From NCBI GenBank assembly GCA_009920875.1, contig RFZE01000056.1, positions 1 to 9,060 on the forward strand: a DNA stretch of 9,060 nucleotides, written 5' to 3'. Both the position numbers and the translations under genes were made by a program. Positions 1-7,766 of this stretch are shown here, piece by piece. Within the stretch, counting starts at the first letter, position 1. Every line of letters begins with the position of its first letter. The notes under the pieces are model-generated. The model was not told where the DNA came from. It was given only the letters and a program-made list of their open reading frames with translations, and made no database searches. Source of the stretch: Alphaproteobacteria bacterium (GTDB lineage Bacteria > Pseudomonadota > Alphaproteobacteria > RS24).

Positions 1-449
1 TGCCATCGGGGTTGGGCCAGTCGCTGCCGAAGACGCGCAGCTTCGTGTTTTCCAATCGCGCCGGTGAAATTACCGATGTGCTTCAAGAGGGCGATTTGGA
101 AGAGGCAATGGAAAATGCGCTTCGCCAATATGGCGGCGGCTCGACCGATTATGGCATGTCGATGATGGATTTGGCCGAAGCGACGCTCGACAGCGTCGAT
201 AAAAAAACCACGCTGATGGTGCTGGGCGATGCGCGCTCCAATTATGGCGACCCCGGCCATCCGGTGTTGAAAGAATTTTACGAGCGCGCCGGTCGGGTGA
301 TTTTCTTAAACCCTGAACCCGAAACCGTATGGGATACAGGCGACAGCGAGATGAAAAAACTCGGCGCCTATTGCACCCATAAGCAATCCTGCAATTCGGT
401 GAAACATGTCGAGCGGGTTTTGGATGACCTTTTAAGGTTGAGCAGTTAG
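1..449 (+). CDS. VWA domain protein, CoxE-like, C-terminal part (5' end outside window)
   Basis: The reading frame is open from the first base, so the gene begins upstream; the TTG at 12 is only an internal codon. About 149 residues are visible. They match the second half of a von Willebrand factor A domain of the CoxE-like type. GGGSTDYG carries the MIDAS threonine, followed by a helix. The strand TTLMVLGDARSNYGD supplies the later MIDAS aspartate, and the segment RVIFLNPEPETVWDTGD resembles the 'WLNP' segment of CoxE-like proteins. Such proteins often work with a MoxR-type AAA+ ATPase in metal insertion or complex assembly; that partner would lie outside the window, so the role is inferred. 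The first MIDAS motif (DxSxS) is not visible. The stop TAG sits three bases before a hairpin shared with the convergent gltD. The family call is fairly safe, the function is not. Confidence 0.8.
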   Translation, partial: PSGLGQSLPKTRSFVFSNRAGEITDVLQEGDLEEAMENALRQYGGGSTDYGMSMMDLAEATLDSVDKKTTLMVLGDARSNYGDPGHPVLKEFYERAGRVIFLNPEPETVWDTGDSEMKKLGAYCTHKQSCNSVKHVERVLDDLLRLSS

Positions 450-476
450 AAAAAGCCCAACCAAAAGGCCGGGCTT
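450..476 (-). terminator. Rho-independent terminator of gltBD, possibly also serving the convergent VWA gene
   Basis: On the minus strand a stem AAGCCC/GGGCTT (arms 471-476 and 453-458) is extended inside by GG/CC and ends in a run of five Ts reaching 450. It begins 24 bases after the gltD stop codon. On the plus strand the same hairpin follows the VWA stop, but its tail (agttagt) is poor, so termination there is less certain. The stem is short, with an internal mismatch. Confidence 0.7.
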
Positions 477-499
477 AGTTAGTCGATATTTCTAAATGC

Positions 500-1918
500 C
501 TATCTGGGCAATACCGTCTCACCCATCAGGAAGAAGTCAACTTCACGGGCACATTGCCGCCCTTCGCGAATGGCCCAGACGACGAGGGACTGACCGCGGC
601 GCATATCGCCACAAGCAAAGGTTTTGGCGCGTGAGGTTTCATAAGTCGCCGTATCGGCGGCGACATTGCCGCGCCCGTCTTTTTCCAGCGCCAATTCATC
701 GACCAAGCCTTCATGCACGGGGTGAATAAAGCCCATCGCCAAAAGCACGAGGTCGGCCTGCAACTCAAATTCGGAACCGGCAATCGGCGCCATATTTTCA
801 TCGACTTTGGTGCATTTAATCGCCGTGACTTTGCCGTCTGCGCCGACCACTTCCGTCGTCATGACGGAGAAGTCGCGTATCGCGCCTTCTTCTTGGCTGG
901 TCGAGGTGCGCATTTTCAGCGGCCAATCGGGCCAGGTCAGGCCTTTATTTTCTTTCTCCGGCGGCATCGGCATGATTTCCAATTGCGTGACCGACAACGC
1001 ACCCTGACGGAAGCTGGTGCCGATGCAGTCCGAGCCGGTATCGCCGCCACCGATAACGATGACATGCTTGTCTTCAGCCAATATCGGTTCCATTTCGCCA
1101 ATCGGCTCTTGCCCGACGCGGCGGTTTTGTTGTGGCAGGAAATCCATCGCATAATGCACGCCGTCCAGCTCGCGGCCCGGCACAGGCAAATCGCGCGGCA
1201 CTTCAGAGCCGCCCGACAAAATCAACGCATCATACTTGGCTTCCAATTCAGCCGCCGTGACGGTGACGCCGACATGTGTGTCATAATGGAAGGTGACGCC
1301 TTCGGCTTGCATTTGCTCGACGCGGCGATCAATGCCGTGTTTTTCCATTTTGAAATCGGGAATGCCATAGCGCAGCAGGCCACCGGCTTTGGCGTGTTTT
1401 TCATAAAGATGCACATCATGACCGGCGCGCGCCAATTGCTGCGCTGCCGCCATGCCGGCCGGACCGGCACCGATAATGCCTATGCTTTTGCCGGTTTTAT
1501 GGCTCGGCACTTGCGGGACAATCCAGCCTTCTTCCCAGCCCTTATCGACAATTGCACATTCCACCGATTTAATGGTGACCGGATTATCGTCAATATTCAG
1601 CGTGCAAGAGGCCTCGCACGGGGCGGGGCAAATGCGGCCGGTAAATTCGGGGAAATTATTGGTCGAGTGCAAATTGGTCAGCGCCGCCTGCCAATCGCCC
1701 GTATAGACAAGGTCGTTCCAATCAGGAATCTGATTATTGACCGGACAGCCATTATGGCAATAGGGCACGCCGCAATCCATGCAGCGCGAGGCTTGTGCCT
1801 TCAAATCCGGCTCATCCAGCGGCACGATGAACTCGCGAAAGTTCTGCACCCGCTCTTCTTTCGGCAGATAGCTTCGGTCTTGGCGATCCAGTTCAAGAAA
1901 TCCGGTCGGTTTTCCCAT
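500..1918 (-). CDS. gltD: Glutamate synthase (NADPH) small (beta) subunit
   Basis: The beta subunit of bacterial glutamate synthase takes electrons from NADPH onto FAD and passes them through iron-sulphur clusters to the FMN of GltB in the cytoplasm. The 472-residue length equals that of E. coli GltD. An N-terminal cysteine-rich region has Cys46, 49, 54 and 58 (CxxCGxxxCxxxCP) and Cys97, 101 and 105 (CPxPCxxxC), the ligands expected for [4Fe-4S] clusters. A Rossmann motif GAGPAG at 150-155 binds FAD, and a second, GGGDTG at 290-295, binds NADPH. Near the C-terminus FACGDMRRGQSLVVWAI is the conserved FAD-contacting end of this family. I chose the ATG at 1918 (MGKPTGF): AGGAG lies seven bases upstream, inside the end of gltB, and homologues start here. 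An in-frame upstream ATG at 1978 would add 20 unconserved residues overlapping gltB. One base separates the gltB stop from this start (TAAAATG), which suggests translational coupling and balanced subunit supply. Confidence 0.97.
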   Translation of the reverse strand: MGKPTGFLELDRQDRSYLPKEERVQNFREFIVPLDEPDLKAQASRCMDCGVPYCHNGCPVNNQIPDWNDLVYTGDWQAALTNLHSTNNFPEFTGRICPAPCEASCTLNIDDNPVTIKSVECAIVDKGWEEGWIVPQVPSHKTGKSIGIIGAGPAGMAAAQQLARAGHDVHLYEKHAKAGGLLRYGIPDFKMEKHGIDRRVEQMQAEGVTFHYDTHVGVTVTAAELEAKYDALILSGGSEVPRDLPVPGRELDGVHYAMDFLPQQNRRVGQEPIGEMEPILAEDKHVIVIGGGDTGSDCIGTSFRQGALSVTQLEIMPMPPEKENKGLTWPDWPLKMRTSTSQEEGAIRDFSVMTTEVVGADGKVTAIKCTKVDENMAPIAGSEFELQADLVLLAMGFIHPVHEGLVDELALEKDGRGNVAADTATYETSRAKTFACGDMRRGQSLVVWAIREGRQCAREVDFFLMGETVLPR

Positions 1919-1919
1919 T

Positions 1920-4900
1920 TTACTCTCCTGCGGCAGGCTGGTCGGCAGTGTCCGCGTCAGCCAGTTCATTGAGGGCACGACGAAACTCTGTCGGCATGAC
2001 TTTCAAGAATTTCGGCAGATAGGCATCCCAATCGGCCAAAATATCTTGCGCGCGCTTTGAGTTTGTGTAGCGCGCATGGTTTTCCAAAAGACGCTTGAGG
2101 CGCGCCGCATCATCTTTGCGCATATCGCCTTTCAAACCGTCCAAAGCGGCATCGGCATTACCGGTCACCGGCTCCAAATCGACCATCGCCATATTGCAAC
2201 GGCTTTCAAAGCTGCCATCATCATCCAGCACATAGGCAATGCCGCCCGACATGCCGGCGGCAAAATTGCGGCCGGTTTTACCGAGCACGACCACGCAACC
2301 GCCGGTCATATATTCGCAAGCATGGTCGCCCGCACCTTCGACAACGGCAATGGCGCCCGAATTACGCACGGCGAACCGTTCACCGGCAACGCCGCGGAAA
2401 TAGCACTCGCCATCGATCGCGCCATAGAGCACCGTATTGCCGACAATAATGCTTTCCTCCGGCACAATGGCGCTTTCTTTCGGCGGGTAAATGGCAATGC
2501 GCCCGCCTGACAAGCCTTTGCCCACATAGTCATTGGCTTCGCCTTCCAGCTCGAAAGAAATGCCGCGCGCCAAAAACGTGCCGAAGCTTTGCCCCGCCGT
2601 GCCGCGCAATTTCACCGAGATGGTGTCATCGGCGAGACCGGCATGGCCATAGCGCAGCGCCAACTCGCCCGACAGCATGGTGCCGGCCGAGCGGTCAATA
2701 TTGCTGATGGCGGTTTCTATCTGCACCGGTGTTTTGTTTTCCAAAGCGGGCATGGCTTCGGCAATCAGCTTGCGGTCCAGAATATCGTCAATCGGATGGT
2801 TCTGGCTTTGCGAATGATAGACTTCCTTATCCGCTTCGATTTTGGTGAACAGGCGGGTGAAGTCGAGGCCTTGTGCTTTCCAATGGCTGATTGCATCGCG
2901 CGTATCCAGCAAATCGGTTTGCCCGATAATCTCGTTCAATGAGGTGAAGCCCATTTCGGCCAGCATTTCGCGCACTTCTTCAGCAATGAAGAAGAAATAA
3001 TTAATCACATGCTCGGGCGTGCCGGTGAAGCGCTTGCGCAGGGTTTCATTTTGCGTCGCAATACCGACCGGGCAGGTGTTCAAATGGCATTTGCGCATCA
3101 TAATGCAACCTGCCGCAATCAATGGCGCGGTCGAGAAGCCGAACTCATCAGCCCCCAAAAGCGCGCCGACAATCACGTCGCGGCCGGTGCGCAAGCCGCC
3201 ATCGACCTGCACCGCAATACGCGTGCGCAAATCATTCAACACCAAAGTCTGATGGGTTTCGGCCAGACCGATTTCCCATGGGGAACCGGCATGTTTGATG
3301 GAAGTGAGCGGGCTCGCACCGGTGCCGCCTTCAAAGCCTGAAATGGTTACATGGTCAGCGCGCGCTTTGGAGACGCCTGCCGCCACCGTGCCGACACCGA
3401 CTTCCGAGACCAGCTTGACCGAAATATCGGCGCGCGGATTGGCATTTTTCAAATCATAAATAAGCTGCGCCAAATCTTCGATGGAATAAATATCATGGTG
3501 CGGCGGCGGCGAGATAAGGCCGACCCCCGGGGTCGAGTGGCGCACGGCAGCAATGCGGCGGTCAACCTTATGGCCGGGCAATTGGCCGCCCTCACCGGGC
3601 TTGGCCCCTTGCGCCATTTTAATCTGTATCATGTCCGAATTGGCGAGATATTCCGTCGTCACGCCAAAGCGGCCCGAGGCCACTTGTTTAATGGCCGAGC
3701 GTTTACTGTCGCCATTATCTTCCGGTGTGAAGCGGTGGGTTTCCTCGCCGCCTTCGCCGGTATTGGACTTGCCGCCCAAGCGGTTCATGGCCACGGCCAG
3801 CGTTTCATGCGCCTCAGGGCTGATGGAGCCCAGCGACATGGCACCGGTGGCGAAACGTCTGACAATCTCTTCAATCGGCTCGACATCGTCAAGCGCGACC
3901 GGCTTGCGCCCGCTTTCTTCAGCATTGCGGATTTTGAACAGGCCGCGCAGCGTCAGCAAATGTTCGTCTTGCGCGTTTACCTGACGGGCATAGTCGCGAT
4001 ATTGGTCGCGACTATTGCCACGCACGGCGTGCTGTAAGGCACCGACCGTGCCGGCATTCCATACGTGGTCTTCACCGCGCACGCGCACGGCATATTCGCC
4101 GCCGACATCGAGCGCGTCTTTCAGCACTGCATCCTCGCCAAAGGCCCCCTGATGACGCATCAGCGTTTCTTGCGCCACTTCCGCAAGGCCAATGCCTTCA
4201 ATCGTGGTGGAGGTGCCGGTGAAATAATGGTCGACAAAATTTTGCGCCAGACCGACGGCATCAAAAATTTGCGCACCGCAATAGGATTGATAGGTTGAAA
4301 TGCCCATTTTCGACATGACTTTGCGCATGCCTTTACCGGCGGCTTTAACAAAATGGGCGTGGCCTTCTTCACGGCTCAGTTCCAATTTCAGCTTGTCGCG
4401 CAGCCGGTCGACCGTATCGAAAGCCAGATAAGGGTTAATCGCTTCCGCGCCATAGCCGGCCAAAGTGCAGAAATGATGAATTTCGCGCGCTTCACCGGTT
4501 TCGACCACCAGACCGGCTGAGGTGCGCAGGCCCTTGCGGATAAGGTGATGATGCACGGCAGAAGTCGCCAAGAGCGCCGGAATGGCGACGCGGTCGGCAC
4601 CCATGGCGCGGTCAGACAAAATCAGGATGTTTTCATTGCGCTGTGCAATGGCTGTTTCGGCCTCGGCGCATAATTCATCGAGGCGCGCTTGCAAGCCGTT
4701 TGCGCCGCTTGCCGCGTCCCATGTCATATCCAAAGTCAGCGCATGAAACTCATTATCTTCAATGTCGGAAATGCGGCGGATTTTTTCCAAATCATCATTC
4801 GACAAAATCGGTTGCGCCACTTCCAAACGCTTAATGCCCGATGTGCCCTCAAGGTCGAGCAGATTGGGGCGCGGGCCAATAAAGGAGACCAAAGACATAA

Positions 4901-6554
4901 CCAATTCTTCGCGAATCGGGTCAATCGGCGGATTGGTCACTTGCGCGAAAAGCTGTTTGAAATAAGTGTAAAGCGGCTTTGATTTATCCGACAAAGCCGA
5001 AGGCGGCGTATCCGTGCCCATAGAGCCTGTGCCTTCCTCACCTTTTTCCAACATGGGGGCAATCAGGAATTTCAAATCTTCTTGGCTGTAGCCAAAGGCT
5101 TGTTGCTGCGTCAAAAGCGGCAAATCATTCTGCACATGAGTATCGCCCGTCGGCACCGGCAATTCTTCCAGCTTAATCTGGCCGCGTGCCAGCCATTCGC
5201 TATAGGGGTGCGATGTCGACAATTCGGCCTTTAGCTCATCATCGGAAATGATACGCCCCTCTTCGAGGTCAATGAGCAGCATTTTACCCGGTTGCAAACG
5301 CCATTTCTCAATGATTTTTTCTTCTGCGGCGGGCAGCACGCCCATTTCAGACGCCATCACGACCCGGTCGTCCGAGGTCACATAATAGCGCGCCGGACGC
5401 AGGCCGTTACGGTCCAGCGTGGCACCGATTTGTCGCCCATTGGTAAAAGCGACAGCGGCCGGGCCGTCCCACGGCTCCATCAAAGCGGCATTATATTCGT
5501 AAAAAGCGCGGCGCTGCTCATCCATCAGCGGATTGCCGGCCCAAGCTTCGGGTATCAGCATCATCATCGCATGGGCCGGTGAATAGCCACCCATCACCAA
5601 AAGCTCCAACGCATTGTCAAAACACGCCGTATCCGATTGGCCTTCTTCAATCAGCGGCCATAATTTTTCAAGGTCGTCGCCCAATAAAGCGGAGGCAAGG
5701 GTCTCATGACGCGCCGCCATCCAATTGACATTGCCGCGCACCGTATTGATTTCACCATTATGGCAAATCATGCGGAAGGGCTGCGACAGCGACCAAGTGG
5801 GAAATGTATTGGTGGAAAAACGCTGATGCACCAGCGCCATAGCCGACACAGTGTCGGGGTCGCGCAAATCATCATAATAGGGGCCCAGCTGGCTCGACAA
5901 AAGCAAGCCTTTATACAGCACTGTGTAAGACGACATGGACGGGATGTAGAAAAAGTCTTTTGCTTCCGCCAAGTTCTCGGCTTTGACGGCCAGCTCAATC
6001 AAACGACGAATAACGAACAAGTCGCGTTCAAAAACTTGCTGGTTGCCGCCTTTACCATTGTCGATAAATATTTGCTTGATAACCGGCTCGGTCGGCACAA
6101 TCGAATAGCCGAGGTCGGAATTATCGACCGGCACATCGCGCCAGCCCAAAACAGAATGACCTTCGGCGGAGATTTTTTCATTAATAATGTTTTCAATGGT
6201 CGCGCGCGCCGCATCATCGGGCGGCAAAAACACCATGCCGACACCATAAGTGCCTTCTTCGGGCAGGTCGAAAGCAAGCTCCGATGTGACCTTGCGGAAA
6301 AACGCATCGGGCATTTGAATGAGCATGCCGACACCGTCACCGGCTTTCGGGTCAGCCCCGACGGCACCGCGATGTTCGAGATTTTCCAAAATCGTCAGGC
6401 CGTCGCGCACAATATCGTGGCTTTTGACGTTTTTGATATTGGCGACAAAGCCGAGACCGCACGCATCATGCTCATTGGCCGGATCATACAGACCCTGGCG
6501 CGGCGGCAAGCCGTTGCGGATTTTTCCCGATTTATTTTCCGGCTGCTTGCTCAT
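1920..6554 (-). CDS. gltB: Glutamate synthase (NADPH) large (alpha) subunit
   Basis: This is the catalytic subunit of GOGAT. It hydrolyses glutamine, channels the ammonia and reductively aminates 2-oxoglutarate, giving two glutamates per cycle with glutamine synthetase. At 1544 residues it has the usual length. Domains in order: a class II (Ntn) amidotransferase from Cys32 (DACGLGF), whose 31-residue propeptide should be removed to free the catalytic cysteine, with HNGEINTVRGN at 265-275; a central domain; an FMN-binding (beta/alpha)8 synthase domain with QVDGG at 1116-1120; the [3Fe-4S] ligands Cys1150, Cys1156 and Cys1161 (Cx5Cx4C); and a C-terminal GXGXG beta-helix beginning near LRGTAG (about 1317-1322). 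All key residues are present and I see no frameshift. The ATG at 6554 is preceded by a weak AGG (acaggcagc). Its TGA-overlapping context (ATGA) and the long structured leader suggest control at the 5' end. It is followed after one base by gltD. Confidence 0.98.
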   Translation of the reverse strand: MSKQPENKSGKIRNGLPPRQGLYDPANEHDACGLGFVANIKNVKSHDIVRDGLTILENLEHRGAVGADPKAGDGVGMLIQMPDAFFRKVTSELAFDLPEEGTYGVGMVFLPPDDAARATIENIINEKISAEGHSVLGWRDVPVDNSDLGYSIVPTEPVIKQIFIDNGKGGNQQVFERDLFVIRRLIELAVKAENLAEAKDFFYIPSMSSYTVLYKGLLLSSQLGPYYDDLRDPDTVSAMALVHQRFSTNTFPTWSLSQPFRMICHNGEINTVRGNVNWMAARHETLASALLGDDLEKLWPLIEEGQSDTACFDNALELLVMGGYSPAHAMMMLIPEAWAGNPLMDEQRRAFYEYNAALMEPWDGPAAVAFTNGRQIGATLDRNGLRPARYYVTSDDRVVMASEMGVLPAAEEKIIEKWRLQPGKMLLIDLEEGRIISDDELKAELSTSHPYSEWLARGQIKLEELPVPTGDTHVQNDLPLLTQQQAFGYSQEDLKFLIAPMLEKGEEGTGSMGTDTPPSALSDKSKPLYTYFKQLFAQVTNPPIDPIREELVMSLVSFIGPRPNLLDLEGTSGIKRLEVAQPILSNDDLEKIRRISDIEDNEFHALTLDMTWDAASGANGLQARLDELCAEAETAIAQRNENILILSDRAMGADRVAIPALLATSAVHHHLIRKGLRTSAGLVVETGEAREIHHFCTLAGYGAEAINPYLAFDTVDRLRDKLKLELSREEGHAHFVKAAGKGMRKVMSKMGISTYQSYCGAQIFDAVGLAQNFVDHYFTGTSTTIEGIGLAEVAQETLMRHQGAFGEDAVLKDALDVGGEYAVRVRGEDHVWNAGTVGALQHAVRGNSRDQYRDYARQVNAQDEHLLTLRGLFKIRNAEESGRKPVALDDVEPIEEIVRRFATGAMSLGSISPEAHETLAVAMNRLGGKSNTGEGGEETHRFTPEDNGDSKRSAIKQVASGRFGVTTEYLANSDMIQIKMAQGAKPGEGGQLPGHKVDRRIAAVRHSTPGVGLISPPPHHDIYSIEDLAQLIYDLKNANPRADISVKLVSEVGVGTVAAGVSKARADHVTISGFEGGTGASPLTSIKHAGSPWEIGLAETHQTLVLNDLRTRIAVQVDGGLRTGRDVIVGALLGADEFGFSTAPLIAAGCIMMRKCHLNTCPVGIATQNETLRKRFTGTPEHVINYFFFIAEEVREMLAEMGFTSLNEIIGQTDLLDTRDAISHWKAQGLDFTRLFTKIEADKEVYHSQSQNHPIDDILDRKLIAEAMPALENKTPVQIETAISNIDRSAGTMLSGELALRYGHAGLADDTISVKLRGTAGQSFGTFLARGISFELEGEANDYVGKGLSGGRIAIYPPKESAIVPEESIIVGNTVLYGAIDGECYFRGVAGERFAVRNSGAIAVVEGAGDHACEYMTGGCVVVLGKTGRNFAAGMSGGIAYVLDDDGSFESRCNMAMVDLEPVTGNADAALDGLKGDMRKDDAARLKRLLENHARYTNSKRAQDILADWDAYLPKFLKVMPTEFRRALNELADADTADQPAAGE

Positions 6555-6607
6555 GCTGCCTGTCCATCCATTCTATTTCGGCGCAAAAACCCTGAACGGA
6601 TTTTCAT
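6551..6607 (-). CDS. Possible upstream ORF of 18 residues overlapping the gltB start
   Basis: In the gltB leader an ATG at 6607 opens a frame of 18 codons (MKIRSGFLRRNRMDGQAA) that ends with TGA inside the sequence ATGA formed with the gltB start codon. This four-base overlap is typical of translationally coupled genes. The peptide contains four arginines and no recognised domain. There is no convincing Shine-Dalgarno sequence before its ATG (gcccgaccgg), and the ATG lies partly in the loop of a leader hairpin. It may be a leader peptide or simply chance. Confidence 0.2.
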   Translation of the reverse strand: MKIRSGFLRRNRMDGQAA

Positions 6608-6616
6608 CCGGTCGGG
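6585..6616 (-). terminator. Attenuator-like hairpin with U-tract in the gltB leader
   Basis: Read on the minus strand, CGGAT-GAAA-ATCCG forms a perfect 5-bp stem closed by a GNRA-type tetraloop. It sits on an outer CCC/GGG stem (6614-6616 with 6590-6592) across a small internal loop. Five Ts follow at once (6589-6585), 30 bases before the gltB start. This has the shape of an intrinsic terminator placed between promoter and gene, as in attenuation. The stem is modest and no clear antiterminator is seen, so it could also be a plain leader structure. Confidence 0.35.
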
Positions 6617-6638
6617 CGCACACCAATTTGTTTAAATC

Positions 6639-6654
6639 ATCCCGATTGCGGGAT
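6639..6654 (-). other. Hairpin in the gltB leader
   Basis: ATCCCG and CGGGAT form a perfect 6-bp inverted repeat around a 4-base loop (CAAT on the minus strand). It would lie near the middle of the gltB leader, about 40 bases after the predicted start of transcription and 22 bases before the attenuator-like hairpin. On the plus strand it is followed by TTTTC, but no plus-strand gene lies upstream that would need a terminator. No known riboswitch class was recognised around it. Confidence 0.3.
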
Positions 6655-6702
6655 TTTCAGCGGCCAAGCACCGAACCGGGCACTGTCTGCTGAAGCGGTC
6701 AT

Positions 6703-6732
6703 AATATAGGCGCAAGCGCACCTAAAATTCAA
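6703..6732 (-). promoter_or_regulatory. Predicted sigma70-type promoter of gltBD
   Basis: On the minus strand a -35-like TTGAAT (6727-6732) and a -10-like TATATT (6703-6708) are separated by 18 bases. Transcription would start near 6696 and give a leader of about 140 bases before gltB. The spacer contains a GC-rich quasi-palindrome (GGTGCGCTTGCGCC). The site lies downstream of the hydrolase terminator, in the right place for an independent gltBD transcript. Confidence 0.6.
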
Positions 6733-6739
6733 GTAAATT

Positions 6740-6756
6740 GGTCAATGTTATTGACC
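6740..6756. promoter_or_regulatory. Perfect inverted repeat upstream of the gltB promoter, candidate operator
   Basis: GGTCAAT-gtt-ATTGACC is a perfect 7-bp inverted repeat with a 3-base spacer. It begins seven bases upstream of the predicted -35, with its centre about 52 bases upstream of the predicted transcription start. It contains a T-N11-A pattern of the type bound by LysR-family regulators, some of which control glutamate synthase genes in other bacteria. The position suits an activator. The protein that binds it cannot be named from the sequence. Confidence 0.4.
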
Positions 6757-6776
6757 TAAATATCGTTTTGCGGGCG

Positions 6777-6809
6777 AAATAAACGGCAGAAAAGCTGGCT
6801 TTGCTACCG
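6777..6809 (-). terminator. Rho-independent terminator of the alpha/beta hydrolase gene
   Basis: Minus-strand arms CGGTAGCAAAG and CTTTTCTGCCG (6799-6809 and 6784-6794) pair over 11 positions with one mismatch and one G-U, around a CCAG loop. TTTATTT follows at 6783-6777. The hairpin starts about 30 bases after the hydrolase stop codon and separates that gene from gltBD. Confidence 0.7.
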
Positions 6810-6840
6810 CGCCCCATGGTCGCATGCGGGGATAACGGCC

Positions 6841-7743
6841 TTAAACGCCCTTGCGGTTGAAGAATCCGGCAATATCGCGCAAGGCGGCTTTTGCTTCCGG
6901 CACAAAATTATGGGCAATCTGATGCACATGCGGCATGTCAGGCCAAATTTGCAATTCGGCCTCGACATTGGCTTTTTCGGCGTTTTCAACCAGTCTCGTG
7001 CTATCGTCAAACAGCACTTCCTCCGAGCCGACCTGCACAAACATGGGCGGGCAACCCGCCAAATCGGCAAAAACCGGCGAGATAAGCGGGTTTTTCTTGT
7101 CCTGATTGGGGCAATACCAATCAATCGCTTGCGGCATTCTTTCGATATCAATCATCGGGTCGCGTTCAGCGCGTTCTTTATGCGAACGACCGGAAATCGT
7201 CAAATCGGTCCATGGCGACAATAAAGCGACGGCTTTCGGTTGCGCCTTGCCATGTTCGCGCAATGTCTGCATCAAAGCGAGGCTCAAGCCGCCACCGGCA
7301 CTGTCACCGGCAAGCAGCATTTTTTCCGGCGTCACGCCGCTTTCTGTCAAATAATCATAAGCCTGTTCAGCATCTTCAATGGCGCTGGGATAGGGGTGTT
7401 CGGGGGCCAGTCGATAATCGACAATAAGCCCGCGAATGCCTGCAAATTTGCACAATCTCGTAACCATTGAGCGGTGCGTATCAATACTGCCCAGCACATA
7501 GCCGCCGCCATGCAGATATAGCAAAGTGCGCTCGGCATTTTGATCGCCGACCCATTCCGCGTCCATTGCGCCGATTTTAAAGGCCGCGCCGGGCCGGTTC
7601 TTGCCCATAATCAGGTTCAAAATAGGGTTGCGGTTTGCGCCACCGCGCGCCAATTCAAGACCTTCCAAACCATCGGGTAAAAGACCGCTGCGCAAAGCGC
7701 GGCGCAGCAATCGACTGTATAATTTTGCTCTTATGCTTGCCAT
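6841..7743 (-). CDS. Alpha/beta hydrolase, hormone-sensitive-lipase family (family IV) esterase
   Basis: A 300-residue alpha/beta hydrolase, the usual length for bacterial HSL-family esterases. The oxyanion-hole motif HGGG is at 78-81, the nucleophile elbow GDSAGG at 146-151 (Ser148), and DYRLAPEHPYP at 109-119 is the conserved HSL segment. The catalytic histidine is His272 in MPHVH. The acid residue appears to be Glu242 in EEVLFDD, where many relatives have Asp; its spacing from the serine and histidine (94 and 124 residues) matches, as I recall it, the Ser-Glu-His triad of the metagenomic esterase EstE5. No signal peptide is evident, so it is probably cytoplasmic. It should cleave short-chain acyl esters, but the natural substrate is unknown. 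I chose the ATG at 7743 (MASIRAK) because GGGAGGG lies four bases upstream; an in-frame ATG at 7794 would start inside the terminator of the preceding gene. It stands alone between two terminators. Confidence 0.92.
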   Translation of the reverse strand: MASIRAKLYSRLLRRALRSGLLPDGLEGLELARGGANRNPILNLIMGKNRPGAAFKIGAMDAEWVGDQNAERTLLYLHGGGYVLGSIDTHRSMVTRLCKFAGIRGLIVDYRLAPEHPYPSAIEDAEQAYDYLTESGVTPEKMLLAGDSAGGGLSLALMQTLREHGKAQPKAVALLSPWTDLTISGRSHKERAERDPMIDIERMPQAIDWYCPNQDKKNPLISPVFADLAGCPPMFVQVGSEEVLFDDSTRLVENAEKANVEAELQIWPDMPHVHQIAHNFVPEAKAALRDIAGFFNRKGV

Positions 7744-7747
7744 GAGA

Positions 7748-7754
7748 CCCTCCC
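7748..7754 (-). promoter_or_regulatory. Strong ribosome binding site fixing the hydrolase start
   Basis: GGGAGGG on the minus strand ends four bases before the ATG at 7743. It decides for this start over the in-frame ATG at 7794, which would place 17 extra residues across the terminator tail. Confidence 0.8.
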
Positions 7755-7766
7755 AAGTCGAAAGTG

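Noticed and set aside
713..1972. A 419-codon open frame on the plus strand opposite gltD.
   Set aside because: It lies wholly antisense to a highly conserved gene, its translation shows no recognisable domain and is rich in His, Arg and Ala, as expected from the reverse complement of biased codons.
1919..1978. An upstream ATG giving GltD 20 more residues.
   Set aside because: The extension overlaps the end of gltB, is not GltD-like and has no better ribosome binding site than the ATG at 1918.
3351..4037. A 228-codon open frame on the plus strand opposite the FMN domain of gltB.
   Set aside because: Same reason: shadow of a conserved gene with no independent support.
5706..6635. A 309-codon open frame on the plus strand opposite the start of gltB and its leader.
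   Set aside because: It is antisense to the conserved amidotransferase domain, has no ribosome binding site and no family resemblance; a codon-bias shadow.
6639..6657. A plus-strand terminator (6-bp stem followed by TTTT).
   Set aside because: No plus-strand gene lies upstream within the window to be terminated; the structure is better viewed as part of the minus-strand gltB leader.
6555..6702. A glutamine riboswitch (glnA or downstream-peptide motif) in the gltB leader.
   Set aside because: Those classes are known from cyanobacteria and marine phages, and I could not recognise their conserved core here.
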